Source: an uncultured Microbacterium sp. (lineage in GTDB: Bacteria > Actinomycetota > Actinomycetes > Actinomycetales > Microbacteriaceae). Taken from it: DNA of 64,000 nucleotides. Every line of letters begins with the position of its first letter. Positions within the stretch are counted from its first letter, which is position 1. The notes below the pieces were generated by a model that saw only the letters and a program-made list of their open reading frames with translations, had not been told where the DNA came from and searched no databases. The DNA lies in assembly GCA_913774845.1 (NCBI GenBank), contig CAJYJO010000055.1:107645-171644 (forward strand), given 5' to 3'. The position numbers and the translations under genes were made by a program. Below are positions 52,509-62,010 of the stretch, in pieces.

Positions 52509-53294
52509 CTACTTGACGGCGGGGAGGGCCTCCGGAACGGGGACCGCGAGCGAGGCCGCACCGATGATGCCGGCGTTGTTGCGGTGCTTCGCGGGCACGA
52601 TCGGTGCACGCAGCGTGAGCAGGGGCAGGAAGTGCTCGGAGTGCTTGGACACGCCTCCGCCGACGACGATCAGGTCGGGGCTGAAGAGGAACTCGACGTA
52701 GTCGTAATACCACTGCAGGCGCTTGGCCCACTTGTCCCACGACAGCTCTTCGCGCTCCAAGGCAGAGTACGCGGCGAAGTGCTCGGCATCCTTCTTGTGC
52801 CCGGCGCGCTGGAGGTGACCGAGCTCGCTGTTCGGGACGAGCACACCGTCGTAGATCATCGCCGAACCGATGCCGGTGCCCAGGGTGGTGAGGATGACCA
52901 GGCCCTCGATACCCTTCGCGGCGCCGTACCGCACCTCGGCGATGCCGGCGACGTCGGCGTCGTTCGCGAAGTGGATGTCACGCGACAGGCCCTGCTCGAA
53001 GAACTTCTCGGCCTCGAAGCCGATCCACGAGGTCGACACGTTCGCGGCCGACAGGGTGCGTCCGCCCTTCACGATGGCGGGGAAGGCGACGCCGAGCGGC
53101 AGATCGGCGGGCGCCTCGAGGGTGTCGAGCACCTGGCGCACCGCGGCGAGCACGTCGGCCGGCTCGGCGCCCGCGGGCGTGGCGACCTTAACACGGTCGC
53201 TGACCAGCTCTCCGGCGTCGAGATCGACGATTCCCGCCTTGATGCCGGTTCCGCCGATGTCCACTCCGACCGCGCGAGATGCATTCGTTGCCAT
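52509..53294 (-). CDS. ppgK: Polyphosphate glucokinase (ROK family)
   Basis: A 261-residue ROK kinase that phosphorylates glucose with polyphosphate (and often ATP). VGVDIGGTGIKAGIVDLD is the phosphate-1 loop, FANDADVAGIAEVRYG gives the catalytic Asp, and LTTLGTGIGSAMIYDGVLVP plus NSELGH are substrate-site blocks; the LGTGIGSA form is typical of PpgK. Absence of the ROK zinc cysteines also fits PpgK. ATG 53294 is chosen for the family N-terminus. Confidence 0.93.
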   Translation of the reverse strand: MATNASRAVGVDIGGTGIKAGIVDLDAGELVSDRVKVATPAGAEPADVLAAVRQVLDTLEAPADLPLGVAFPAIVKGGRTLSAANVSTSWIGFEAEKFFEQGLSRDIHFANDADVAGIAEVRYGAAKGIEGLVILTTLGTGIGSAMIYDGVLVPNSELGHLQRAGHKKDAEHFAAYSALEREELSWDKWAKRLQWYYDYVEFLFSPDLIVVGGGVSKHSEHFLPLLTLRAPIVPAKHRNNAGIIGAASLAVPVPEALPAVK

Positions 53295-53391
53295 ACCCCT
53301 CAGCCTATCCAGGCGCGCGGTCGGCATCAGTAGGATCGGGGGAGCACCGGCGGTTCTGCGCCGACGCACGAGACCCACGTGAGGAGCCATC

Positions 53392-53595
53392 GTGAGCGAC
53401 GACAACAACAAGTACTGGTACAACCTCCAGACCGGTCAGGTCGAGCAGGGGTACGAGTCGCCCGCCGTCGATCGCGCCGGCCCCTTCGACACCGCTGAAG
53501 AGGCGGCGAACGCCCCGCAGCTCATGAAGGAGCGCGCGAAGCAGTGGGCCGACGAAGAGGCTCGCGACGACTGGGGCTCCGGCTCCGCCCGCTGA
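53392..53595 (+). CDS. Small SPOR-like protein upstream of glnA2
   Basis: A 67-residue acidic protein: SDDNNKYWYNLQTGQVEQGY, SPAVDRAGPFDTAEEAANAP and a charged tail (KERAKQWADEEARDDWGSG). Such proteins occur next to glnA in related genomes and are labelled SPOR-domain or small hypothetical proteins. GTG start behind GAGGAG. 25 bp separate it from glnA2, so they are probably co-transcribed. Function unknown. Confidence 0.75.
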   Translation: MSDDNNKYWYNLQTGQVEQGYESPAVDRAGPFDTAEEAANAPQLMKERAKQWADEEARDDWGSGSAR

Positions 53596-53620
53596 CGGCC
53601 CACCGAGACGAAGGATGACG

Positions 53621-54961
53621 ATGGACAAGCAGCGCGATTTCGTTCTGCGCACGATCGAGGAGCGCGGCGTCAAGTTCGTGCGCCTGTGGTTCACCGACGT
53701 AGTCGGCACGCTGAAGTCGGTGGCGATCGCCCCGGCCGAGGTGGAGGGCGCCTTCACCGAGGGTCTCGGCTTCGACGGCTCGGCGATCGAGGGGCTCACC
53801 CGCTCGTATGAGTCCGACCTGCTCGCGCACCCCGACCCAACGACGTTCCAGATCCTGCCGTGGCGCGGTGAGATCGACCCGACGGCGCGCATGTTCTGCG
53901 ACATCACCACGCCCGACGGGCAGCCCGCCGTCGCCGACCCCCGCCACGTGCTCAAGCGCACGCTCGCGAAGGCCGCCGACGCCGGGTTCACGTTCTACAC
54001 GCACCCCGAGATCGAGTTCTACCTGCTGAAGTCGTCGCAGCTCGGTCCCGACGGGCGTCCGCAGCCGGTCGACTCGGCGGGCTACTTCGACAACGTCCCC
54101 GGCGGCACGGCGCACGACTTCCGGCGTCGCTCGGTGCGCATGCTCGAAGATCTCGGCATCTCGGTGGAGTTCAGCCACCACGAGGGCGGTCCCGGTCAGA
54201 ACGAGATCGATCTGCGCTACGCCGACGCGCTCACGACGGCCGACAACATCATGACCTTCCGCACGGTGGTCAAGGAGGTCGCGATCGAGCAGGGCGTGTA
54301 CGCCACGTTCATGCCCAAGCCCATCAGCGGACAGCCGGGCAGCGGCATGCACACGCACCTGTCGCTCTTCGAGGGCGACATGAACGCCTTCTACGAAGAG
54401 GGTGCGCAGTACCAGCTGTCGAAGGTGGGCCGTCATTTCATCGCCGGCCTCCTGCGCCACGCGAACGAGATCTCCGCCGTGACGAACCAGTTCGTCAACT
54501 CCTACAAGCGCCTGTGGGGCGGTGACGAGGCACCGAGCTTCATCTGCTGGGGCCACAACAACCGCTCCGCGCTCGTGCGCGTGCCGCTGTACAAGCCCAA
54601 CAAGGGCCAGTCGACCCGCGTCGAGTACCGCGCGCTCGACTCCGCCGCCAACCCGTACCTGTCGTACGCGCTCATGCTCGCGGCGGGCCTGAAGGGCATC
54701 GAAGAGGAGTACGAGCTCCCGGCCGAGGCCGAAGACAACGTGTGGTCCCTCAGCGACACCGAGCGCCGTGCCCTCGGTTACGCCCCGCTCCCGTCGAGCC
54801 TCGACCACGCCCTCGAGTACCTCGAGGAGTCCGAACTGGTCGCCGAGACGCTGGGAGAGACGGTCTTCAAGTACGTCCTGCTCAACAAGCGCCGCGAGTG
54901 GAACCAGTACCGCGCGCAGGTGACGCCGTTCGAGCTGGCGAGCAACCTCGAAGCGCTCTGA
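53621..54961 (+). CDS. glnA2: Glutamine synthetase, GSI-alpha / GlnA2 type
   Basis: A 446-residue type I glutamine synthetase. GFDGSAIEGLTRSYESDLL is the flexible Asp50 loop region, EIEFYLLKS and HHEGGPGQNEIDLRYAD carry metal-binding Glu/His residues, MPKPISGQPGSGMHTHLSLF is a conserved nucleotide-site block, and NKGQSTRVEYRALDSAANPY is late. At the adenylylation loop it reads ELPAEAEDNVWSLSD, with Trp where the GSI-beta enzyme has Tyr, so it is probably not adenylylated. ATG 53621 has AAGGA at 53611. Upstream of glnE. Confidence 0.92.
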   Translation: MDKQRDFVLRTIEERGVKFVRLWFTDVVGTLKSVAIAPAEVEGAFTEGLGFDGSAIEGLTRSYESDLLAHPDPTTFQILPWRGEIDPTARMFCDITTPDGQPAVADPRHVLKRTLAKAADAGFTFYTHPEIEFYLLKSSQLGPDGRPQPVDSAGYFDNVPGGTAHDFRRRSVRMLEDLGISVEFSHHEGGPGQNEIDLRYADALTTADNIMTFRTVVKEVAIEQGVYATFMPKPISGQPGSGMHTHLSLFEGDMNAFYEEGAQYQLSKVGRHFIAGLLRHANEISAVTNQFVNSYKRLWGGDEAPSFICWGHNNRSALVRVPLYKPNKGQSTRVEYRALDSAANPYLSYALMLAAGLKGIEEEYELPAEAEDNVWSLSDTERRALGYAPLPSSLDHALEYLEESELVAETLGETVFKYVLLNKRREWNQYRAQVTPFELASNLEAL

Positions 54962-54971
54962 CGGCCCGCCG

Positions 54972-57962
54972 ATGACCTCGGGCGACCGCTCCACCGCGCT
55001 CACCGCCCTCGCCCGCACCGGCTTCTCGAGGCTCACCGACGCAGACACCCTGCTCGGTGAGCTCGAGGAGTCGGTCGGTGTGAGCCGAGCGGATGCCATG
55101 CAGCTCGCGCAGCGCGTGGCCGACCCCGACGCAGCGCTGCGAGCGATCCTGCAGGTCGCCCGTCGTGACGTCGCCGCCGTCCGCACGGCTGCCGCGGATG
55201 CCGGCGCCTGGCGCGCGCTGTGGGATCTGGTGGGGGCGTCCGACGGTTTCGCGGAGTTCTACCTGCGGCATCCCGACGAACTCGTCCATCTGTCGGGCGC
55301 GGGTCTCACGCTTCCCGACGAGCCCACCATGCGGGCCGAGCTGTCGTCGTCGGTCGGCGACGTCGACGGGTTCGCCGCCGACGGGTCGGATGCCGCCTGG
55401 GTCGCGCTACGCACCCGCTACCGGCGGCTGCTGGCCCGGATCGCCGCGTACGACCTGGGCCAGGACGACCCGGCGGAGGCCGTCGGGGTGGTCGCCGCGG
55501 CCCTGGCCGACCTGGCCGGCGCGGCGCTCGAGGCCTCGCTCAGCGTCGCGCGCGCCCGCGTGTCCGCCCCCGGTCCCGCGGGCTTCCCCCGCGCGCAGGT
55601 CGAGGCCACGCGCTTCGCCATCATCGCGATGGGAAAGACCGGCGCCCGCGAACTGAACTACGTCAGCGACGTCGACGTGATCTTCGTCGGCGGATCCTCC
55701 GACGAAGAGGTGGTGTCGGAGGCGCGCGCGATCGACATCGGCACGCGCCTGGCCGTGCAGACCATGCGCGGGATCTCCGGTCCCGAGATCGAGCCGCCGT
55801 TGTGGGAGGTCGATCCGAACCTGCGGCCCGAGGGCAAGCAGGGCGCACTGGTTCGCAGTCTCGCCTCGCACCAGCAGTACTACGCGCGCTGGGCGAAGAG
55901 CTGGGAGTTCCAGGCCCTGCTGAAAGGGCGCGCGATCGCCGGCGACGCGACGCTGGGCGCCGAGTACGTCGCCGCGGTGCAACCGCTCGTCTGGCACAGC
56001 GCGGCGCGCGAGAACTTCGTCGAAGGTGTGCAGCGCATGCGCGAGCGCGTCACCGAGCACATCCCCGCGGCCGAGGTGAACCGCCAGCTCAAGCTCGGCC
56101 CCGGCGGAATCCGCGACGTCGAGTTCACCGTGCAGCTGCTGCAGCTCGTGCACGGCCTCACCGACGAGCGCATCCGTCAACGCAGCACCCTCGACGCTCT
56201 CGACGCTCTCGTCGCCGAGGGGTACATCGGCCGCTCCGAGGCCGAGGCGTTCGGGCGCGATTACCGTCTCCTGCGTCTGCTCGAGCACCGCCTGCAACTG
56301 CGGGGCCTGCGTCGCACGGCACTGCTGCCCGAGAAGGACGACGACCTGCGGGTGCTCGCGAGGGCCTCGCGGCTGGCGGACTCGGCATCCGGGGTCCAGG
56401 CGGTGTGGGAGGGCATCAAGCGCGAGGTGCGCGACATCCACGTGCGCCTGTTCTATCGTCCCCTGCTCTCGGCCGTGGCGGCTCTCCCCGAGGGCGAGCG
56501 AACCCTGTCGACCGAGCAGGCGCGCGACCGCCTCGCGGCGATCGGGTTCCGCGATCCGGCCGGGGCCCTCCGCCACATCGCGGCCCTGACGAGCGGCCTG
56601 AGCCGCAAGGCGACCATCCAGCGACACCTCATGCCGATCATGATCCGGTGGTTCGCCGACGGCGTCGACCCCGATTACGGGCTGCTGGTGTTCCGCCGCA
56701 TCAGCGAGCGGCTCGGCAACACCCCGTGGTTCCTGCGGATGCTGCGCGACTCCGCGGGGGCCGCGGAGAGCCTCACGCGGGTGCTGTCGGGCTCGCGCTA
56801 CATCGGCGAGTTGATGGAGTGGATCCCCGAGTCGGTCGCCTGGCTCGACGACGATGCGCTGCTGCGCCCCCGCTCGGGCAAGGCGCTCGAAGAGGAAGCC
56901 CGGGCCATCCAGACCCGCTGGCAGAACATCGACGACGCGATGCGCTCGGTGCGCGCCCTGCGCCGGCGCGAGATGCTGCGGGTGGCGATGGCGGCGGTGC
57001 TGGGCACGGTGTCGCTCGAGGAGCTCTCCGACGCTCTGACCACCATCACCGAGGTCACGATCCAGGCGACGCTGCGCGCGGTGCGCCGTGTGGTGGTGCC
57101 GCCCGAAGACGACGACCTCGACTTCGCCGTCATCGCGATGGGCCGCTTCGGCGGTCGCGAGCTCGGCTTCGGCTCGGATGCCGACGTCATGTACGTCTAT
57201 CGCGCGAACGGCCTCGACCCGCAGCGCGCGAGCCAGCTGGCGCTCAAGCTCGTCGCGGGTCTGCGCGAGCACTCCGAGGACCACCGACTGCCGCTCGACC
57301 TCGACGCCGAACTGCGCCCGGAGGGCCGCAGCGGCCCCCTCGCCCGGTCCCTCGAGGCCTACACCGAGTACTACCGGCGCTGGTCGCTGTCGTGGGAGGC
57401 CCAGGCGCTGCTGCGCGCACGCGGGGTCGCGGGCAGCGTCAAGCTCATCCGCGCGTTCATGGAGCTCGCCGACGAGGTGCGCTACCCGGCGGCGGCCGAT
57501 CAGAACGGCCTGCGCGAGATCCGCCGCATCAAGGCGCGCGTCGAGAACGAGCGCCTGCCGCAGGGCGCCGACCCCGCCCGCCATCTCAAGCTCGGCCCCG
57601 GCTCGCTCAGCGATGTCGAGTGGCTCGTGCAGCTGCTGCAGTTGCAGCACGCGCGCGCTGTCCCGGCGATGCGCACCACCTCCACGCTCGAGGCCCTCGA
57701 CGCCGCGGTCGACGCGGGCGTCGTCGAGGCCGAGGCGGCGGAGAAACTCGCCGCGGCGTGGCATCTGGCGAGCCGGCTCCGCTCGGCGAACACCCTGCTG
57801 TCGGGGCAGACGAGCAACGTGCTCCCCGTCGACCGCGCAAAGCTCGACGGGATCGGCCGCATCCTCGAGTACGCACCACGCTCGGCCACGCAGGTCGAGG
57901 AGGACTACTTCGGCGCCACCCGCCGCGCACGGCGCGTGTTCGACAAACTCTTCTACGGCTGA
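54972..57962 (+). CDS. glnE: Glutamine synthetase adenylyltransferase / adenylyl-removing enzyme
   Basis: A 996-residue two-headed regulator. Each half has a nucleotidyltransferase domain: MGKTGARELNYVSDVDVIFV at about residues 217-237, and MGRFGGRELGFGSDADVMYV at about 723-742. Both keep the G...S-D-x-D metal triad. Each is followed by a helical GlnD-PII-type domain (KLGPGGIRDVEFTVQLLQL and KLGPGSLSDVEWLVQLLQL). It adds AMP to GlnA1 when nitrogen is sufficient and removes it when limiting. It follows glnA2 by 10 bp, so the two are one transcript; a terminator follows. Confidence 0.95.
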   Translation: MTSGDRSTALTALARTGFSRLTDADTLLGELEESVGVSRADAMQLAQRVADPDAALRAILQVARRDVAAVRTAAADAGAWRALWDLVGASDGFAEFYLRHPDELVHLSGAGLTLPDEPTMRAELSSSVGDVDGFAADGSDAAWVALRTRYRRLLARIAAYDLGQDDPAEAVGVVAAALADLAGAALEASLSVARARVSAPGPAGFPRAQVEATRFAIIAMGKTGARELNYVSDVDVIFVGGSSDEEVVSEARAIDIGTRLAVQTMRGISGPEIEPPLWEVDPNLRPEGKQGALVRSLASHQQYYARWAKSWEFQALLKGRAIAGDATLGAEYVAAVQPLVWHSAARENFVEGVQRMRERVTEHIPAAEVNRQLKLGPGGIRDVEFTVQLLQLVHGLTDERIRQRSTLDALDALVAEGYIGRSEAEAFGRDYRLLRLLEHRLQLRGLRRTALLPEKDDDLRVLARASRLADSASGVQAVWEGIKREVRDIHVRLFYRPLLSAVAALPEGERTLSTEQARDRLAAIGFRDPAGALRHIAALTSGLSRKATIQRHLMPIMIRWFADGVDPDYGLLVFRRISERLGNTPWFLRMLRDSAGAAESLTRVLSGSRYIGELMEWIPESVAWLDDDALLRPRSGKALEEEARAIQTRWQNIDDAMRSVRALRRREMLRVAMAAVLGTVSLEELSDALTTITEVTIQATLRAVRRVVVPPEDDDLDFAVIAMGRFGGRELGFGSDADVMYVYRANGLDPQRASQLALKLVAGLREHSEDHRLPLDLDAELRPEGRSGPLARSLEAYTEYYRRWSLSWEAQALLRARGVAGSVKLIRAFMELADEVRYPAAADQNGLREIRRIKARVENERLPQGADPARHLKLGPGSLSDVEWLVQLLQLQHARAVPAMRTTSTLEALDAAVDAGVVEAEAAEKLAAAWHLASRLRSANTLLSGQTSNVLPVDRAKLDGIGRILEYAPRSATQVEEDYFGATRRARRVFDKLFYG

Positions 57963-57965
57963 GCA

Positions 57966-58003
57966 GGGTGGATGCCACGGCCCCGGGGTCGTGGCATCCA
58001 CCC
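57966..58003. terminator. Bidirectional terminator after glnE, built on GGATGCC inverted pair
   Basis: Perfect 14-bp stem GGGTGGATGCCACG (57966-57979) / CGTGGCATCCACCC (57990-58003) with a 10-nt loop. Each arm contains the 7-mer GGATGCC/GGCATCC. It lies between convergent genes. Confidence 0.88.
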
Positions 58004-58007
58004 CTCC

Positions 58008-59702
58008 TCACGACATCAGGCGCTGACGCACCTCACGACGCAGGACCTTGCCGATCAGGGAGCGGGGCAGGTCATCGACCACGACCACGCGGCGCGGGAC
58101 CTTGTAGGCGGCGAGACGCGTCTTGCAGTAGTCGCGCACCGCGTCGGGCTCGATCGCGACCCCGTCCCGCAGCACGATCGCGGCGGCGACGTCCTCCCCG
58201 CCGCGGGGCTTGGGCAGGGCGACGACGGCGGCTCCGACGATGTCGGGGTGGGAGACGAGCACCTCTTCGACCTCGCTCGGCGACACGTTGAAGCCGCCGG
58301 TGATGATGATCTCCTTCAGACGGTCGACGATCGTAACGAAACCGTCGGGCGAAACCGAGGCGATGTCGCCGGTGCGCAGCCACTCGCCGCCGATGAGCGT
58401 CTCGGCGGTGTCGGCCGGCCTGTGCCAGTACCCCTGGAACACCTGCGGTCCGCGCAGCAGAAGCTCGCCGCTCTCCCCGAGCGGCAGGTCGGTCGCGGGA
58501 TCCTCCGGATCGACGACGCGGATGTCGGTGCTCGGGAACGGAACCCCCACCGTGCCGGGCCGACGTGAGGGGCCGATGGGGTTGCCGAGCGCGACGGGCG
58601 ACGACTCGGTCATGCCGTACCCCTCGACGAGCAGCCCGCCCGTGGCTGCCTCCCAGCGGTCGACGGTGGCGACGGGCAGGCTCATCGCTCCCGAGATGGC
58701 GAACCGGACGCTGGACAGGTCGATCGTGCCGCGCGCGGCCGCCCGCGCGAGCTGGTCGTAGATGGGTGGCACCGCGGGCAGGAACGTCGGAGGACTCTTC
58801 TTCGCCGCAGCGGCGACGAGATCGAGATCGTACTTGGGGAAGAGCACGAGCTTCGCACCGATGCTCATCGCGAAGGTGAGGCAGAGGGTGAGACCGTACG
58901 CGTGGAAGAGCGGAAGCACGCCGTAGAAGGTCTCGCGTCCGTCCCGCAGGCCGGGGACCCACGCGCGTCCCTGCATCGCGTTCGCGCGGAGATTGCGGTG
59001 GGTGAGTACGGCGCCCTTCGGCGTGCCGGTGGTGCCGCTGGTGTACTGCAGCAGGGCGATGTCGTCGAGGAGCGGTCCGCGGTGCTTGCGCGAGATCGAG
59101 CCCCGGCTCAGCAGTGCCTCCCACGGCGTCGGCCGCTTCGAGGTCACGCGCGCCGTCAGCTGCGCCCGCGCAGCGCGGGCCTTGGGGACCGGGAGCTGCA
59201 GCGCGAGCCGTTTACCGAGGGGCAGAGCTGCGGTGATGTCGACGCGGACGATGTGCTCGAGCGCGAGGTCGGACGGGAAGTCGGCGACGGTGTCGGCGAG
59301 CTTGTCCCACACGATCGCGACGCGGGCGCCGTGGTCTTCGAACTGGTGACGCAGTTCGCGGGGCGTGTAGAGGGGATTGTGCTCGATCACGATCGCACCC
59401 AGGCGCAGCGCGGCGTAGAACGCCACGACGTGCTGCGGGCTGTTCGGCATGACGAGGGCGACCCGGTCGCCCGCGACCACGCCGAGCCGTCGCAGTCCCT
59501 CGGCCGCGCGGTCGACGAGCCGTCCGAGCTCGCGGTACGTGGTCGTGGCGCCGAAGAACTCCAGCGCCGTCTGACGTCCGTAGCGCGAGACCGCATCGGC
59601 GAGCATCTCGGGCAGGGTCTGCGTGGGGGCATCGATCTCGTGGGGGACGCCGTCGGCGTACGAGCTCAACCAGGGGCGTGCGGCGTAAGGGGACGTCGGC
59701 AT
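58008..59702 (-). CDS. Long-chain fatty acid-CoA ligase (AMP-forming)
   Basis: A 564-residue ANL-superfamily ligase. The AMP-binding motif is LLQYTSGTTGTPKGAVLTH (near residue 225), VEGYGMTESSPVALGNP comes later, and TGDIASVSPDGFVTIVDRLK plus NVSPSEVEEVL form the hinge and C-terminal lid. It activates fatty acids to acyl-CoA. ATG start. It lies between the two glutamine synthetase loci on the opposite strand to glnE and is bounded by terminators, so it is probably transcribed alone. Confidence 0.92.
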   Translation of the reverse strand: MPTSPYAARPWLSSYADGVPHEIDAPTQTLPEMLADAVSRYGRQTALEFFGATTTYRELGRLVDRAAEGLRRLGVVAGDRVALVMPNSPQHVVAFYAALRLGAIVIEHNPLYTPRELRHQFEDHGARVAIVWDKLADTVADFPSDLALEHIVRVDITAALPLGKRLALQLPVPKARAARAQLTARVTSKRPTPWEALLSRGSISRKHRGPLLDDIALLQYTSGTTGTPKGAVLTHRNLRANAMQGRAWVPGLRDGRETFYGVLPLFHAYGLTLCLTFAMSIGAKLVLFPKYDLDLVAAAAKKSPPTFLPAVPPIYDQLARAAARGTIDLSSVRFAISGAMSLPVATVDRWEAATGGLLVEGYGMTESSPVALGNPIGPSRRPGTVGVPFPSTDIRVVDPEDPATDLPLGESGELLLRGPQVFQGYWHRPADTAETLIGGEWLRTGDIASVSPDGFVTIVDRLKEIIITGGFNVSPSEVEEVLVSHPDIVGAAVVALPKPRGGEDVAAAIVLRDGVAIEPDAVRDYCKTRLAAYKVPRRVVVVDDLPRSLIGKVLRREVRQRLMS

Positions 59703-59968
59703 CCACCCATCCTCACCCGCGTCTCCCGCACGGCGGCGGGACTTGACCTGTGCGGATGCCGGGAAGCCGGTATCCGGTCGGACGTAGCCTCAGCGCCAGG
59801 CACGATAGGCAGAGCGTTGCGAGGCGATCCGCGCCTACCAGGAGCAGAAGCGGTCGGCACGCACCGGCTGAGTCGGGATGCCGTCGACCAGCGGCGCCTC
59901 CCGGACACGCGTCGACGCCCGCCCCCGCGAAACGGCGGAGACGGGCGTCGACGTGGATGACCGGGCGA
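59703..59968. other. Gene-free stretch between acyl-CoA ligase and glnA1
   Basis: About 265 bp without a supported gene. It holds two copies of the GGATGCC 7-mer (59754 and 59876) and the glnA1 terminator (59910-59953). The acyl-CoA ligase promoter must lie near its left end; no hexamer pair stood out. Confidence 0.5.
59910..59953 (-). terminator. Terminator after glnA1
   Basis: Perfect 12-bp stem CGTCGACGCCCG (59910-59921) / CGGGCGTCGACG (59942-59953) with a 20-nt loop, 15 bp past the glnA1 stop. Confidence 0.75.
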
Positions 59969-61393
59969 TCAGACCCCGAAGTACAGCTCGTACTCGAAGG
60001 GGTGCGGGCGCTGGGCGATCGGCTGGATCTCGTTCTCGATCTTGTACTCGATCCAGGTGTCGATGAGCTCCTGCGTGAAGACGCCACCGGCGAGCAGGAA
60101 CTCGTGGTCGGCGCGCAGGGCCTCGAGCGAGTCGAGCAGCGAGTTCGGAACCTGCGGGATGTTCTTGGCCTCTTCGACGGGGAGCTCGTAGAGGTCCTTG
60201 TCGACGGGCTCGTGCGGCTCGATGCGGTTCTTGATGCCGTCGATACCGGCCATGAGCTGAGCCGCGAACGCGAGGTACGGGTTGCCCGAGGCGTCGGGGG
60301 CGCGGAACTCGATGCGCTTGGCCTTGGGGTTGGTACCCGTGATCGGGATGCGGATGGCCGCGGAGCGGTTACCGGCCGAGTACACCAGGTTGACCGGCGC
60401 CTCGAAGCCCTTCACCAGGCGGTGGTAGCTGTTGAGGGTCGGGTTGGTGAAGGCGAGCACGGCGGGCGCGTGCGCCAGCAGACCACCGATGTACCAGCGG
60501 GCGATGTCGGAGAGGCCGCCGTAGCCGGTCTCGTCGTAGAACAGCGGCTTGCCGTCGTTCCACAGCGACTGGTGCGTGTGCATGCCGGAGCCGTTGTCGC
60601 CGAAGAGCGGCTTGGGCATGAAGGTCGCGACCTTGCCCCACTGCTCGCAGGTGTTCTTGACGATGTACTTGAACTTCAGGATGTCGTCGGCCGCGTGCAG
60701 CATCGTGTCGAAGCGGTAGTTGATCTCCTGCTGACCACCGGTGCCCACCTCGTGGTGCGAGCGCTCGAGCGCGAAGCCCGCCTCGATGAGCTTGAGGGTG
60801 ATGTCGTCGCGGAGGTCCGCCGTCTTGTCGACGGGGGAGACGGGGAAGTAGCCGCCCTTGAAGGGGGTCTTGTTGGCGAGGTTGCCGCCCTCTTCGGCGC
60901 GACCGGTGTTCCAGGCGCCCTCCTCGGAGTCGACCGAGTAGAAGCTCGAGTTCTGCTTCACTTCGTAACGCACGTCGTCGAAGATGTAGAACTCGGCCTC
61001 GGGGGCGAAGAACGCGGTGTCGGCGATACCGGTGGAGGCGAGGTACTTCTCGGCCTTCTTGGCGACCTGGCGCGGGTCTTTCGCGTAGATCTCACCGTTG
61101 CGGGGGTTGTAGATGTCGAAGACCATGACGAGGGTCTTGGCCTCGCGGAACTGGTCGACGTACGCGGTGGTCACGTCGGGGATCAGCTGCATGTCCGACT
61201 CGTGGATGTTCGCGAACCCGCGGATCGACGAGCCATCGAACAGCTGTCCGACGGTGAAGAACTCCTCGTCGACGGTCGAGGCGGGGATGTTGAAGTGCTG
61301 CTGCACACCAGGAAGGTCCGTGAAACGGATGTCGAGGAACTTGACGTCCTCGTCCTGGATGAACTTGAGCACCTCGGACGAATCTTTGAACAT
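59969..61393 (-). CDS. glnA1: Glutamine synthetase, GSI-beta type, adenylylation-controlled
   Basis: A 474-residue type I enzyme, main assimilator of ammonium. [18 protein letters not shown] is the Asp50 loop, [20 protein letters not shown] is a metal and glutamate site, and [20 protein letters not shown] is the nucleotide-site block. The adenylylation loop reads [15 protein letters not shown] with Tyr402 as the likely GlnE target. ATG 61393 gives the standard start ([16 protein letters not shown]). A GlnR-like box lies about 95-110 bp upstream, and a terminator follows. Confidence 0.95.
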   Translation of the reverse strand: MFKDSSEVLKFIQDEDVKFLDIRFTDLPGVQQHFNIPASTVDEEFFTVGQLFDGSSIRGFANIHESDMQLIPDVTTAYVDQFREAKTLVMVFDIYNPRNGEIYAKDPRQVAKKAEKYLASTGIADTAFFAPEAEFYIFDDVRYEVKQNSSFYSVDSEEGAWNTGRAEEGGNLANKTPFKGGYFPVSPVDKTADLRDDITLKLIEAGFALERSHHEVGTGGQQEINYRFDTMLHAADDILKFKYIVKNTCEQWGKVATFMPKPLFGDNGSGMHTHQSLWNDGKPLFYDETGYGGLSDIARWYIGGLLAHAPAVLAFTNPTLNSYHRLVKGFEAPVNLVYSAGNRSAAIRIPITGTNPKAKRIEFRAPDASGNPYLAFAAQLMAGIDGIKNRIEPHEPVDKDLYELPVEEAKNIPQVPNSLLDSLEALRADHEFLLAGGVFTQELIDTWIEYKIENEIQPIAQRPHPFEYELYFGV

Positions 61394-61486
61394 GAAGACT
61401 CCAGAGGTAGAACATTCGGGATCATGCCGGCCTCGGCCAGCCTCCTCGACCCTATACAGAACCGGTGTCCCGGTCATATCTCGCAT

Positions 61487-61502
61487 GTTTCCGGGATGTT
61501 AC
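61487..61502 (-). promoter_or_regulatory. GlnR-box-like site upstream of glnA1
   Basis: On the minus strand GTAAC-ATCCCG-GAAAC fits the actinobacterial GlnR consensus GTnAC-N6-GnAAC exactly. A possible -10 (TGTATA region, 61451-61458) lies about 30-40 bp nearer to glnA1. Nitrogen control by a GlnR-type regulator is inferred; the regulator is not in this window. Confidence 0.55.
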
Positions 61503-61513
61503 GGCGACCCGAT

Positions 61514-61519
61514 TACGCT
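61514..61519 (+). promoter_or_regulatory. -10 box TACGCT of a probable leaderless transcript
   Basis: TACGCT, then the seven bases GGATGCC, then GTG 61527. It has the same TANNNT-GGATGCC-start layout as the HIT gene at 1107-1122. Confidence 0.5.
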
Positions 61520-61526
61520 GGATGCC

Positions 61527-61955
61527 GTGAGCGCGACCGCCGAGAACGAGTATCCGGGCCAGCGGCTCGGCCTTCCCCGCGAGGGTCGCGGCTCCATCGC
61601 CCGTCCAGGTCGCCGCATCGCGGCGCTGCTGATCGACGTCGTCAGCGCGGGCCTCATCGGTTTCGCCTTCTTCTCCACGCCCGACCCGGTCACCGGTGTG
61701 CCCTTCGCCAATCCGCTCGCGGCGAACGTCATCTTCTTCGTCGTGCAGATCCTGTTCATCCCGCTCATCGGCGGGAGCCCGGGACACCGCATCATGGGCA
61801 TGCGCCTCGAACTGGCATCCGGGGGCTGGGTGGGGCTCTGGCGCCCCATCGTGCGGACGGTCCTGCTCGCGCTCATCATCCCGGCGGTCGTCTTCGACGC
61901 CGATCAGCGCGGACTCCACGACAAGGCGGTCGGCACCATCCTGGTCCGCACCTGA
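61527..61955 (+). CDS. RDD-family small membrane protein
   Basis: A 142-residue protein with the RDD signature RPGRRIAALLIDVVSAGLIG at its first helix, a second helix (NVIFFVVQILFIPLIGG), the GSPGHRIMGMRLELASGG turn, and a last helix ending FDADQRGLHDKAVGTILVRT. RDD proteins are small membrane proteins of unclear function, some linked to ion transport. GTG 61527 is preceded by a leaderless-type -10. Divergent from glnA1; ends at a strong bidirectional terminator. Confidence 0.85.
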   Translation: MSATAENEYPGQRLGLPREGRGSIARPGRRIAALLIDVVSAGLIGFAFFSTPDPVTGVPFANPLAANVIFFVVQILFIPLIGGSPGHRIMGMRLELASGGWVGLWRPIVRTVLLALIIPAVVFDADQRGLHDKAVGTILVRT

Positions 61956-61970
61956 ACAGCCCGCACGGAT

Positions 61971-62004
61971 GAGAAAGGCCCCCGCCGCGGCGGGGGCCTT
62001 TCTC
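61971..62004. terminator. Bidirectional terminator between RDD and DUF4191 genes
   Basis: Nearly perfect 16-bp stem GAGAAAGGCCCCCGCC / GGCGGGGGCCTTTCTC with a 2-base centre. Flanking A- and T-runs (GAAAGG, CCTTTC) suit intrinsic termination in both directions. Confidence 0.9.
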
Positions 62005-62010
62005 GTGTGG

